Notes: generated from the sequence alone by a model not told the origin. Positions 51,698 through 61,933 are shown, counted from the first letter of the stretch. The stretch: 64,000 nt of DNA from Lucinisca nassula (GCA_963580285.1 OY757026.1:70309396-70373395), one strand, 5' to 3'. Made by a program: numbers and translations.

Positions 51698-51990
51698 TGC
51701 GCCTCCTCCCATCGGGGCGTTGAAAAACAGATTGGGCAGCATGGTGCTTCACGCAGAGCTGAAACCGACCGCACATGAGTACTGATAAATTGCTTAGAGA
51801 CTCTAAGCCGGTGCGAATCGGAAGTCGTCCGAGTGTATGCATATGAACCCTATTGGTTTCATTGGGCGGCAAGGCTTGAGATGTCATTTCATCTCAATGT
51901 CGGGTAAAATTCCCACAAAATTGGAAGCATTGTCCCCAAAATAGCCTATACGGTATCGAGGGGGACGTTAAACCTAGAAGCAAACAAACA
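51698..51990 (+). mobile_element. SINE-H copy
   Basis: GCCTCCTCCCATCGGGGCG to GGGACGTTAAACCTAGAAGC and (CAAA)n. ~20 bp missing in the central domain (CTCTAAGCCGGTGCG). Confidence 0.8.
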
Positions 51991-52188
51991 AAATTGGTGT
52001 ATGTAGTTGACGAAAGTGCACCTGGGTCACCGAAGATGGTAGCAGGGGAGAATGACAGATAGACTCTGACATGATTTATAAACACAAAGTTTGGCTTCTT
52101 GTGGGAATCGAAGGGACATAATTCTAGCTGTCTGTCTGGGTGTTTTAGAACAACACGACCAAAAGAATATAACAAGGTTTGCTTCCAT

Positions 52189-53115
52189 TATATACCCAGT
52201 CAAAAAAGTAACTATACCAACTTCCGGGTAAATTCCAGCAGCTATCCGGCAGCCATTCAGCTAACGTGGCTGCAAACGTGCGAATCGGACGTTTAGCTAC
52301 AAAATGCATTCATTTGCATTTGCCTATACTATTCTGCTCAAGAGTTGTCTAGAAAGGTTTTGAAAGGAATTTTGGCATTGCGCATGCGCAGATGATCATT
52401 TTTAGTCTGAGATGAAAGATCATGACCATTGATCATCGAAACTCACTTTACTTTTACAATATCTCATGATTTTGCACTACAATCAAGGATTTAATTTGTG
52501 AAATTCTCAGATTATCTCCATTTCAATTAAAAATATAACAATTTTCAAACTGTTGCTATTCCTATACCTGTCATTCAACTTTTGCAATTCCTTTATGGAG
52601 CGCTTTGTTGCCACTATTGCTGTTAACCATGATGGAAAACAATGTATAAAAAATTCTTGTAGCATGTAGCACTACCAATTTCGATTTTCTATGGAGTTTC
52701 AATTGAAAGCAGCATTTTGCACACAACTTCAAAGAATCTGAGGCCTGTACGTGATCGTCTGTTTCTCTTAACAAATGGAACTAAAGTTACAAACCTTTTG
52801 TGAATAGGCACATATGGTATCTAATAAAAGGTTACTTGTATCAAAGTTAAGAAATCTTGTGCTAAGTGTAATTTTAATGGTGTTAAATTTTGGCCTTTGT
52901 AATGATTTATTCTGCGAAATTGTCACAGTTACCCCTTAGGTGTGTTAAACAATAGACCGGGCAGGCACGTTTACATAAACAAAAACCGTTTGGGCTTTTA
53001 CATTGTAAAATGGGTCCTGTAACTAAAACAAAACAAATTTTGCGTGTTTTACATTTGAAGTAACTATGGTAACAGGAGCAATTTTATGTATAGGAACTTT
53101 TTTGACTCAGTATAT
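52189..53115. mobile_element. Tc1/mariner-like element without transposase
   Basis: Left TATACCCAGTCAAAAAAGT then AACTATACC; right GTATAGGAACTTTTTTGACT then CAGTATATA. The ~27-bp inverted repeats have four mismatches and TA dinucleotides at both borders, as for Tc1/mariner insertion. ~0.9 kb interior with no long ORF. Confidence 0.65.
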
Positions 53116-53496
53116 AAGATCTTCCCTTGAACCTATACTTGCTACGCCATAATAGTCGTTTAATTTAAGGGAGGACTACCGGCCGTGCCTCTGCATTTGG
53201 AATATTTTATTGACTAAAAAGGTGAAACAAGTTACATGAAAATATGAATTCATCTATAACACAAACAAAGGCGCGGTTTATGGTCATTGAGTGTGCTTGC
53301 AAAAAGCATGCGAAAGGCTCTCTACCGAGTTTTCTTGTGGCCTCGACCAATTAAAAAAAATATATACACTTTGATGTGACCATGAAAATTTGTTCGAAAT
53401 AGTTTCGAAAAACTGAAGTTTAATAATACTTTCAGGTCATGAGGCACAATGGAGATCTCTTCTACAAGTATATCTTTACGCTTTCTATAAAATAAA
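53116..53496. other. No recognised feature
   Basis: AT-rich unclassified sequence. Confidence 0.35.
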
Positions 53497-53563
53497 GGTA
53501 TGTTGTGTGTACTCATTAGAATCGCCTCATTGAGGCGATTCTAATGAGTAAACACAACATACC
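53497..53563. repeat. Stand-alone 67-bp palindrome related to MITE core
   Basis: 33-nt arms, one mismatch, 1-nt spacer: GGTATGTTGTGTGTACTC, ATTAGAATCGCCTCA and their complement. Relative to the canonical core, AACCGCC is AATCGCC in both arms and CGTTAG is CATTAG in both arms. Confidence 0.85.
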
Positions 53564-53665
53564 CTTAACCGATCAAATCAGGAATATTTCCCAAGAAATA
53601 TTCAAATATGGAAGTCTGGAGGTATTTGAAGAATTCTCTAGGATCTACAGAACTTGTTCGAATTA

Positions 53666-53968
53666 TTGTGTGTTTGATTTGAGGTTTAACGTCCTCGTCA
53701 ACACTGTAAAGGTCATTTCGGAGACGTTGCTACCAATTTTGTGGGACTTTTACCCGACACTGAGATGAAATGACATCTCATGCCCTGTCGCCCAATGAAA
53801 CCAAAAGGATTTATAAGCATGGACGGGCCGACTCGCACAGCTTTACCTGGGCAGGCTTAGGTCCTCTTAGCGGTTTACCAGTACTCGTGTGTGGGTCGGT
53901 TTCAGATCTGAGTGGAAGCATCGTGCAGCCCATCTATTTCTTCAAGCCCCGATGGGCGGGGGCCGCTA
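53666..53968 (-). mobile_element. SINE-H with 10-bp target duplication
   Basis: GTTCGAATTA at 53656-53665 and 53969-53978. Complete copy, GTTTGATTTGAGGTTTAACG to GATGGGCGGGGGCC. Confidence 0.87.
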
Positions 53969-53978
53969 GTTCGAATTA

Positions 53979-54427
53979 GCCATGGTAAACGGGCTATCCG
54001 TGTTTGTATTAACAACACCCGAGCTGCCCGCCCTCTTATTTTTATTTTCAATTACTTTATACGTATCGCCACGAAATCACTAATAACGTCGATTCACCTT
54101 GCCAATTGCAAACTCGCCTGGGTTTAAGATCAAATGCATGCATATGGTTCTCGAAAAAGATATTTCAAGCTTTTTGAACCGGGTTGTTGTCATGTCAACA
54201 AAACTTGTCATGAGTTGCCCACAAACAACATAGGTTGTTATGTTACAAAGCTAAAGTAAATTGTATGTAAAAATAGAAAATGACTGTTTGCTCACGATCA
54301 CTGCAGAAATGTTAACTTCATGTTACTTTTTCTCCTGCTGAATAAATTAATTTAGCCACATCCATTTCTTATTATCCACAAATGAAATTGCTTGATATAA
54401 TGCATTAATTCAATTCACAAACTGCAT
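53979..54427. other. No recognised feature
   Basis: Unclassified AT-rich sequence. Confidence 0.35.
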
Positions 54428-54478
54428 GACAAACAGTGTAGATCCTGATCAGATGGCTTCTGAAGAATCACTCACAAA
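54428..54478. repeat. Half hairpin-P
   Basis: CAAACAGTGTAGATCCTGATC, AGATGGCTTCTGAAG; the second arm is absent. Confidence 0.6.
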
Positions 54479-54492
54479 CTGCATGGGCTTCA

Positions 54493-54764
54493 TGATATTT
54501 TATGTCATTTTTGAGCCGATCAGTTTACCTATTCACACTTTTCCTTGGCAGATTTTTACGTGAACGGTTAACCAGTACAGTTCACATTCTTTCGCCAGAA
54601 ACTGACAACTGCCCTTCTTGAATCAGCGGAAGTGAGAGAATGACCGTAGAAAAGATTTCATGATCAATCTCCACGAAAGAATGTTGCCGACCCCGGCAGG
54701 TATCGAACCCGCATCCTCCTGATCAACAGTGAGACGCACATCCGACTGAGCCACCGAGGCCTGC
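54493..54764 (-). mobile_element. SINE-T, tail-less, abutting MITE-B
   Basis: Minus-strand copy with head GGCCTCGGTGGCTCAGTCGG. The poly-CAAA tail is lost. It removed the left TIR of the adjacent MITE-B. Confidence 0.8.
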
Positions 54765-54770
54765 CACTTT

Positions 54771-57700
54771 ATGAAGATAAGACAGGGGTTTGCAATGATG
54801 TACATTATTTTTCTTATTTCTGTTCCAAGACAAAGGTCATTGCTGAGTCAGCTTCCATCCCCATATCTTTTAGTTGGCGACTTCAATGGTCACAATATTC
54901 TATGGGGCTGTAAAGATATCAATAACAGAGGAGCACTTGTTGAAGATTTTATTGCAAAGAGCGATCTTTGCTTGATGAATGATAAATCTTATACTTACCT
55001 TCACCCAGCGACAGGTCATTTGTCTTCTTTAGATCTCTCTTTGTGTCATCCATCTCTCTTCTTGGACTATGACTGGTCTGTTCATGATGATCAGTGCGGA
55101 AGTGATCACTTCCCTGTTATTATTGAGAGCGTAAACGAACAAGATGAGGACTGTAGCCAGAAATGGAAAATGAATAAAGCCGACTGGGAATTATTCCGTA
55201 ATTTATGTGAAGAAGAGTTATCAGTTGGTCACTTAAATGAATCATCTGACATTGTTTCTGATTTCACAGATAAACTAATTAATATATCAGAACAATGCAT
55301 TCCAAAGACCTCCACAAATACCAAGAAAAGCAAGCCTTGGTTTAATAATGACTGTAAAGAAGCTATTCAAAAGCGCAAACAGGCTCTAAATAAGTTCTGC
55401 AAAAGTCCCACTTCAGAAAAGCTAAACGACGTTAAAGTTTTTAGAGCTAAAGCTCGGCGAACAATCCGAGCTTCCAAACGAAAGTCATGGAGAGAATATG
55501 TCTCCAAATTGAACTACAAAACCCCCATTAAAAAGGTTTGGGATATGGTACGAAAAATTTCAGGAAAAACAAAGTCCTCTAGTTTTACACATTTAAATAC
55601 TGGTTTTGACACAAAAGCTTCAACTAAAAAAGATATTTCAGATACTCTTGGTCACACATTCTTGAGAAATTCATCATCGCGTAATTATTCTGACACTTTT
55701 AGAAATTTCAAAAAGGACCAAGAGAAAAGAAATCTTAACTTCAAATCCCACAATCACGAAGAATACAACACACCTTTTAACTTATCCGAACTCGTTGAAG
55801 CCATTGAAAAATCACATGATACGGCAACCGGCCCCGATGAAATTCATTATCAGATGCTTAAGCATCTGCCAAAAAGTTCTCTTACAACACTTTTAGATAT
55901 CTTTAATAATATTTGGGAAACGGGGGTCTGTCCTGAGAGTTGGCGTGTAGCTACAGTTGTACCAATTCCGAAACCAGGGAAAGATCATGCAGAACCTACA
56001 AATTATCGTCCGATAACTTTGACAAGTTGTTTGTGTAAAACATTGGAGAGAATGATAAACAAGAGATTAGTCTGGTACTTAGAGTCCAACAACCTCATTT
56101 CAGAATATCAATCGGGTTTTCGTTCGGAACGTAGTACCAATGACAATTTAATAAGACTAGAAACATTTATACGAGATGCTTTTATTAACAAAGAACACGT
56201 AGTGGCTGTCTTTTTCGACTTGGAGAAAGCATATGATACAACATGGCGTTATGGAATATTGAAAGATCTACATAACATTGGCTTAAGAGGAAAACTTCCC
56301 AGTTTTATTGAAAGCTTTTTAGGGGAGCGCATGTTTCAGGTGCGTGTGGGGTCTACCCTGTCAGATTTCTATGATCAAGAACAGGGTGTCCCACAGGGTA
56401 GTATTCTTTCAACTACGCTATTTAACATCAAAATAAACAATATTGTACAATGTTTGGACGACAAAACTGATTGTTCATTGTATGTTGATGATTTTTGTAT
56501 ATGTTACCGTTCAAAAAATATGAAAACAATTGAACGAAAGTTACAACAAAATTTAAAAAGAATAGAAGAATGGACTGATAAAAATGGTTTCAAGTTCTCC
56601 AAGTCGAAAACGCAGTGTGTTCATTTTTGTAAACTACGGAAGAAACACGAACATCCTTCCCTGTTTTTATACGGATCACAAATTCCTGTTGTTGAAGAAG
56701 CCAAATTTCTTGGTGTCATATTTGATCAAAAGTTATCTTTTATTCCACATATTAAATATCTTAAAGCGAAATGCTTAAAAGCTTTGAATCTTTTGAAAGT
56801 TTTAGCTCATACAAGTTGGGGAGCAGATCGGTATACTTTATTACATCTTTACCGGTCTTTAATAAGATCTAAATTAGATTATGGGTCTGTTGTTTATGGT
56901 TCTGCCAGAAAGTCCTATTTAAAATCCTTGGATACTATCCATCACCAAGGCCTTCGTCTGGCCATGGGAGCCTTCCGTACTTCTCCCGTATTAAGCCTTT
57001 ATGTAGAAGCAGGTGAACCATCTTTAACCTCGCGCAGAGAGAAACTTTCTCTTCAGTATGCTATCAGACTTGCTGCAAATCCATCTAACCCGGCATCCAA
57101 AATTTCATTTCCACCTCAATTTGTAGATAAGTATGAAACAAAACCCACAGCAATCAAACCTTTTGGATTACGTATTTTACCACTGCTGGAAAATTCAGGT
57201 ATCGACCTTAAAAATATTCAAAAACATGAAACCGCCGAAGTTCCATCTTGGTGTATTAAACAACCTTCTATTCTGTTCGACTTACATGATGGAAAAAAAT
57301 CCGAATCAAATCCAATACTTCTCAAACAAAACTTTCAGGTACTGCAGTCACGTTACAATGATTACCAGCAAGTCTATACTGATGGTTCCAAAGAAGGAGA
57401 TAAAGTTGGCTGTGCGTATGTTTCTAAAGATACGCACAAAACCATGCGCCTTCCAGATGGTTCATCTATTTTTACAGCTGAAGCCAAAGCAATAGACCTA
57501 GCTTTTGATTTTATCAGTTCTTCAACAATTCAAAAAGCAATTATATTTTCTGATTCACTTTCTGTGCTTAAGGCTTTAGACCATTCATCATCTAAAAATC
57601 CTCAAATTCAAAAATTGATCGAAAAACATCATGAAATTTCTAAAACACACCAAATCTTGTTTTGTTGGCTTCCGAGCCATATTGGCATTGTCGGCAATGA

Positions 57701-58163
57701 ATATGCTGACAAGAAAGCAAAGGAATCGCTCAATCTTGATCCATCTGTTTTTAAAATTCCTTTTAATAATTTTAAACCATTTATCAACCGATACATCTTG
57801 TCGGAATGGCAAGGCGAATGGGACCGTGCAATAAATAACAAACTCCATGCCATTAAACCTGTCGTCAGTACAAAATGCTCTCCTCCACAGTTTTCCAGAA
57901 AAGAGGACGTAGTATTAACACGACTGCGCATCGGCCATACTAGAGTTACTCATTCTTATTTTTTTAATGGTGATGATCAACCTTCTTGTGTAGGTTGTGA
58001 TCAGCCATTCACTGTGAAACATATCTTAATTGACTGTGTTGACTTTTCACCCTCACGTATTTTATATTTCAAAGCTGACACTTTGCAACAACTGTTTCGA
58101 GATGTACCTGTTGATAACATTATTTTATTCTTAAAAGAAATTGGTCTTTTTCATAAGATTTAA
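54771..58163 (+). CDS. LINE ORF2 polyprotein, truncated: EN (partial), RT, RNase H
   Basis: 1130 codons. Residues 1-22 are read from the flanking MITE and target duplication, not from the LINE. Residues ~33-115 are the C-terminal part of an APE-type endonuclease (GDFN at 36-39, SSLDLS near 85-90, SDH at 111-113); its N-terminal catalytic half is missing. Reverse transcriptase spans about 345-640: D483 in FFDLEKAYD, QGVPQGS at 538-544, YVDD at 571-574. RNase H spans about 866-985: D871 in YTDGS, E904, D928 in FSDS, H970 and D980 in the HIGIVGNEYAD region, so all acidic active-site positions are present. A CCHC-like knuckle lies at 1073-1089 (C-x2-C-x7-H-x4-C). No stop or frameshift. RT and RNase H could be active, but target-primed nicking would fail with half an endonuclease and no promoter is left, so the copy is probably dead. 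Smaller ORFs inside are shadows. Confidence 0.93.
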   Translation: MKIRQGFAMMYIIFLISVPRQRSLLSQLPSPYLLVGDFNGHNILWGCKDINNRGALVEDFIAKSDLCLMNDKSYTYLHPATGHLSSLDLSLCHPSLFLDYDWSVHDDQCGSDHFPVIIESVNEQDEDCSQKWKMNKADWELFRNLCEEELSVGHLNESSDIVSDFTDKLINISEQCIPKTSTNTKKSKPWFNNDCKEAIQKRKQALNKFCKSPTSEKLNDVKVFRAKARRTIRASKRKSWREYVSKLNYKTPIKKVWDMVRKISGKTKSSSFTHLNTGFDTKASTKKDISDTLGHTFLRNSSSRNYSDTFRNFKKDQEKRNLNFKSHNHEEYNTPFNLSELVEAIEKSHDTATGPDEIHYQMLKHLPKSSLTTLLDIFNNIWETGVCPESWRVATVVPIPKPGKDHAEPTNYRPITLTSCLCKTLERMINKRLVWYLESNNLISEYQSGFRSERSTNDNLIRLETFIRDAFINKEHVVAVFFDLEKAYDTTWRYGILKDLHNIGLRGKLPSFIESFLGERMFQVRVGSTLSDFYDQEQGVPQGSILSTTLFNIKINNIVQCLDDKTDCSLYVDDFCICYRSKNMKTIERKLQQNLKRIEEWTDKNGFKFSKSKTQCVHFCKLRKKHEHPSLFLYGSQIPVVEEAKFLGVIFDQKLSFIPHIKYLKAKCLKALNLLKVLAHTSWGADRYTLLHLYRSLIRSKLDYGSVVYGSARKSYLKSLDTIHHQGLRLAMGAFRTSPVLSLYVEAGEPSLTSRREKLSLQYAIRLAANPSNPASKISFPPQFVDKYETKPTAIKPFGLRILPLLENSGIDLKNIQKHETAEVPSWCIKQPSILFDLHDGKKSESNPILLKQNFQVLQSRYNDYQQVYTDGSKEGDKVGCAYVSKDTHKTMRLPDGSSIFTAEAKAIDLAFDFISSSTIQKAIIFSDSLSVLKALDHSSSKNPQIQKLIEKHHEISKTHQILFCWLPSHIGIVGNEYADKKAKESLNLDPSVFKIPFNNFKPFINRYILSEWQGEWDRAINNKLHAIKPVVSTKCSPPQFSRKEDVVLTRLRIGHTRVTHSYFFNGDDQPSCVGCDQPFTVKHILIDCVDFSPSRILYFKADTLQQLFRDVPVDNIILFLKEIGLFHKI
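54825..54837 (+). repeat. Target-site duplication, left
   Basis: CCAAGACAAAGGT, repeated exactly at 58314-58326. Confidence 0.93.
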
Positions 58164-58313
58164 CTGTTTCAGATTTTTATACATTATCATTCTGACTTCT
58201 TACTTTTAATATCGTCATAATTATTCATGCCGTTTAACCATATACCGACTGACGCTTATGACCCACCAAGAGGGTTGACGCGTCGTTAAACACGAAATCA
58301 TCATCATCATCAT
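54838..58313 (+). mobile_element. 5'-truncated I-type LINE with (ATC)n tail
   Basis: 3476 bp between exact 13-bp duplications (14 if the shared T is counted). Starts inside the endonuclease, so ORF1 and the 5' UTR are gone. After the stop at 58161 a ~135-bp 3' UTR contains CGTTAAAC (58284-58291) and ends in five ATC units. Uninterrupted ORF and exact duplications indicate a young insertion. Domain order EN-RT-RNase H with a C-terminal CCHC knuckle fits the I group (I, Nimb and relatives); exact clade not determined. Confidence 0.92.
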
Positions 58314-58326
58314 CCAAGACAAAGGT
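58314..58326 (+). repeat. Target-site duplication, right
   Basis: CCAAGACAAAGGT directly after the (ATC)n tail; MITE-B resumes with TGTGGGTACTCG. Confidence 0.93.
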
Positions 58327-58414
58327 TGTGGGTACTCGTTGGTGAGGCGGTTCCAACGAGCACGCAATTATTTTCGTCAGAAATGTAACCATTTTTTGAG
58401 ATATGAAATAATGC

Positions 58415-58748
58415 TATATATCTCAAGGTGGTTTCTAATCAGTAGATACATGTACAAGATATCTTTTTTTTCTCCGGGTATCCCGGGTTTTTGCCTATCA
58501 CACATCGATATAAGTTAAAATCATCTTGAAAGGTGCCTCAGCCCCCACCCCACTCACCACCGCACCCCCACTCAATCCCGCACCCCCACTCTCCCCCGCA
58601 CCCCCACCACCACACACACTCACACATGCAACCCCCTCCCCACACACACACTCACCCATGCACCCTACACCCCCCCCCCACACACACACTCTCACACATG
58701 CACCCCCAGCACACACACACACACAGGAGGAAAAGAAAAAGATAGACG
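58415..58748. repeat. Insertion with CCCCCAC/CACA low-complexity tract
   Basis: Interrupts MITE-B between AATAATGC and GATGTTTTTTGCGC. From 58540 it is CCCCACC, CACACA and CTCACA repeats; ORFs here are Pro/His/Thr or Gly/Cys/Val low complexity on either strand. Source of the first ~120 bp unknown. Confidence 0.7.
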
Positions 58749-58845
58749 ATGTTTTTTGCGCACGGATGTGTTATCGTACTGCCGAACCGGATTTGTTCGA
58801 GCCATAGAAATTCGATCATTTTTTTATTTACTCCATTTGTTTCAG

Positions 58846-58903
58846 GTTTGGCAATTTCAACGTGGTGTATAAAGTAAATGAGATGCAACCGGGTACCAAA
58901 CAT
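58846..58903 (+). CDS. Candidate 58-nt internal exon
   Basis: Acceptor with a good pyrimidine tract (TTACTCCATTTGTTTCAG) and donor CAT|GTGAGTAT at 58904. One nt completes a split codon, then 19 codons: FGNFNVVYKVNEMQPGTKH. The other two frames are closed. The peptide resembles a beta-rich extracellular or enzyme segment, but I cannot name a family. It lies just beyond the MITE-B and overlaps no repeat seen here. Neighbouring exons were not found, so a gene probably extends beyond repeats to either side. Confidence 0.42.
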
Positions 58904-58984
58904 GTGAGTATAATGTATGTTTATACAATCAAATTCCTATATTAAAACCTTTCGAACTGTCCAGTTGGGGTGGTTGCGTGAGGC

Positions 58985-59082
58985 AAAGGTGACGCGTATA
59001 TTGCGTCACTGGGGCGTCAAGCTGATTGGCTTACAGTTTGGCAAGGCCTGCATGCTGTCCTTGCAGCAGGTAAGGGCAGAGA
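58985..59082 (+). repeat. Dispersed repeat pair with 20375-20450
   Basis: CACTGGGGCGTCAAGCTGATT and CCTTGCAGCAGGTAAGGGCAG. Confidence 0.4.
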
Positions 59083-61200
59083 GGGAAGTGTTGGTATTAT
59101 ACATGCTTTTTAAAGGAAAAAATAAACAACGGGTATATGAGTTTCGTCACGGGTGTCCGTCTGGACGTCCGTCCGTCCTTCCTTCCGTCTGTCACAAACC
59201 TTGTAAATGAAATTACTTTAGCTCCCCTGAGCCAAAGGCTCCGGGTGAGCTTAAAAGATGGCAGCCTTCCGTCGTCCGTCCGTCGTCCACCTTATTCAAT
59301 TGTCTTCTTCTCTATGACCACTAGGCCAATTTCAATTAAATTTCATATGCAGCCTCCTGGCAATGGGGGAAAGAAAATTTCCAAAAATGGTCGAGGTCAC
59401 ATTACCAAGATCGCCGCCATGCCCAAATATGGAAAAAAAAACTGTAAAAACCTTCTTCTCCAGAACCACTGGACGGATTGTCTTGAGTACAACCAAGTTT
59501 GCAAAAATGATAACTCCAGATTGGCCTTGACCTGTTTTGACCAAGGTAAACTTTGGTTCATAAGGCTTTTCAATTGGAATTGGGTAAATCAATGCGTTTT
59601 TGTGAAATATGTTGGTCTATGGCATGGGAATAGATACCCAATGAATGCCTATGAATGCTAAAGGTCAAGGTCATTTGGTGACCTTGGCCCAAGGTCACTT
59701 GGATTGCAGATCCATTGACATTTCAAAATACATTTTCTCTGAAACCACTGGGCCAATTTAATTTAGATCTGGTATGTAGCCCTTGGACATTAAGGGAACT
59801 CAAATTTATTAGAATGGTTTGGATCACATGACCAAGATGGCTGCCATGCCAGAATAAGTTAAAAACACTAAAAAGTCTTCTTCTCCAGAACCAATTGGCA
59901 GATTCTCTTGAAACTCGTTATGTAGCTTTGAATAAATGAGTACTATCATGTCTGCAAAAATAATGATGCTAGGTTGACCTTGACCTATTTTTTACGCCAA
60001 GGTCAAATGTGGTTCCTTAGGCTTTTGAATCGGAAAAAATATGAAAAATATTGTGGTCAGTGACACGAGAATAGGTACAAAATGAATGTCTGTGAATATT
60101 TAAGTTCAAGGTCATTTGGTGACCTTGGCCCAAGGTCACTTTGATTGCAGAACCACTGGACGGATTGTCTTGAGTACTACCAAGTTTGCAAAAATGATAA
60201 CTACAGATTTTTTGTTTTTTTGAAATATGTTGGTCTATGGCATGGGAATAGGTACACACTGAATGCCTATGAATGCTAAAGGTCAAGGTCATTTGGTGAT
60301 CTTGGCCCAAGGTCGCTTGGATTGCAGATCCATTGACATTTCAAAATACATTTTCTCTGAAACCACTGGGCCAATTTAATTTAGATCTTATATGTAGCTT
60401 TAGGACATTGAGGGAACTAAACTATATTAGAATGCGTTAGGTCACATGACCAAGATGGCCGCCATGCCAGAGTCAGTTAAAAACATTAATCTTCTTCTCA
60501 AGCAGATTCTCTTGAAACTCGTAATGCGATATTGGATGAATGATTACTATCAAGTTTGCAAAAATAATGATGCAATGTTGACCTTGACCTACTTTACACC
60601 AATGTCAAATTTAGATCCTTAGGCTTTGGAATCGAAAAACGGTAAAACAATGCATTTTATGAAAAATATCGTGGTCAATGGCATGAGGGTATGAATATTA
60701 AAGGGCAAAGTCATTTGGTGACCTTGGTCCAAGGTCACTTGGATTGCAGATCCATTGACATTTCAAAATACATTTTCTCTAAAACCACTGGGCCAATTTA
60801 ATTTAGATCTTGAATGTAGCCTTAGGACATTAAGGGAACTAAAATATATTTGAATGCTTTAGGTCACATGACCAAGATGGCCGCCATACCAGATTAAGTT
60901 AAAAACATTAAAAAATCTTACCTCAAGAACCGCTCGGCAGATTCTCTTGAAACTCGTTATGTAGCATTGGAAGAATGAGTATGTCTGCAAAAATAATGAT
61001 GCTTGGTTGACCTTGACCTATTTTACGCTAAGGTCAAATTTGGTTCCTTAGGCTTTTGAATCGGAAAAAATATGAAAAATATTGTGGTCAATGACACGAG
61101 AATAGATACAACATGAGTGTCTGTGAATATTAAAGGTCAAGGTCATTGTCACTCGGATTGCAAATCCATTTACATTTCAAAATACATTTTTTTCCGAGCA

Positions 61201-61782
61201 AGCTCCCGCCCATCGGGTCTTGAAGAAATAAATTGGCTGCATGATGCTTCCATGCAGAGCTGAATCCGACCGAACACGAGTACTCATCACGAAAACACGC
61301 CTATAATTTTGACTCCCTTGAACCACACTTTTATATAATAAAACTGGGGTATGCAGGGGTAAACCTTATTTTTTTAATTTGTGCTCTTAAATATAGATTT
61401 TGGGTACCCGTTAGAACCGCCTCGATGAGGCGGTTCTAACGTGTAGCCATAATCTATATTTTGAGCAAAAAAAAGAAAAATATCACAATTTTTCTTCTTA
61501 AAATTTTCATTTTTTCGGCGATTAAGGTTACAATGTATTTGTATAGGCGTGTTTTCGTTATGTGTTAAACCGCTTAGAGGATCTAAGCCTGCCCAGGCAA
61601 AGCGGTGCGAGTCGGACCATCCATGCTTATAAACCCTATTGGTTTCATTGGACGACAGGGCTTGAGTTGCCACTTCATCTCAATGCCGGGTAAAAGTCCC
61701 ACAAAATTGGAAGCAACGTCTCCAAAACGACCTATATAGTGTTGACGGGGACGTTAAACATCAAATCAAACAAACAAACAAA
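61201..61782 (+). mobile_element. SINE-H split by a MITE-A
   Basis: AGCTCCCGCCCATCGGGTC to CACGAGTACT, then the MITE, then TGTTAAACCGCTTAGAGGATC to tail CGTTAAACATCAAATC. An ~18-bp near-duplication ACATTTT(T)TTCCG-AGCA flanks it (61184-61200 and 61783-61800). Confidence 0.85.
61285..61561. mobile_element. MITE-A inside SINE-H
   Basis: CATCACGAAAACACGCCTAT(A) ... TATAGGCGTGTTTTCGTTATG. Core arms GGGTACCCGTTAGAACCGCC with few changes. Both borders are fixed by the interrupted SINE. Confidence 0.88.
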
Positions 61783-61846
61783 ACATTTTCTCCGGAAGCA
61801 CTAGGTCAATTTCAGTTCAATTTCATATACAGTCTCCTGACAATGG

Positions 61847-61864
61847 CGGGGGGGGGGGGGGGGG
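61847..61864. repeat. Poly(G) tract
   Basis: Run of about 14-15 G in an HLE-2 unit where sister units read CAATGGGG. Confidence 0.85.
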
Positions 61865-61933
61865 ATGAAAGTTGTCACAAATGGTTCAGGTCACATGACC
61901 AAGATGGCGGCCATGCCCAAATATATTATATTT

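Larger units (their letters stand above)
54765..58782. mobile_element. MITE-B split by a LINE and a second insertion
   Basis: Left part CCACTTTATGAAGATAAG ... TTTCTTATTTCTGTTCC; the LINE lands directly beside the core; right part GTGGGTACTCGTTGGTGAGG ... GAGATATGAAATAATGC, then ~330 bp foreign sequence, then TTGCGCACGGATGTGTTATCG, the right TIR. Confidence 0.75.

Noticed and set aside
54140..58900. Complete autonomous LINE
   Set aside because: The 13-bp duplication begins inside the endonuclease region, so the 5' half of the element is absent.
58498..58903. Pro/His-rich and Gly/Cys-rich ORFs
   Set aside because: Low-complexity CCCCCAC/CACA tract read on both strands.
59137..59661. 174-codon ORF after the short exon
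   Set aside because: It lies over the HLE-2 left end (GTCCGTCC repeats and body units); no domain, no splice support.
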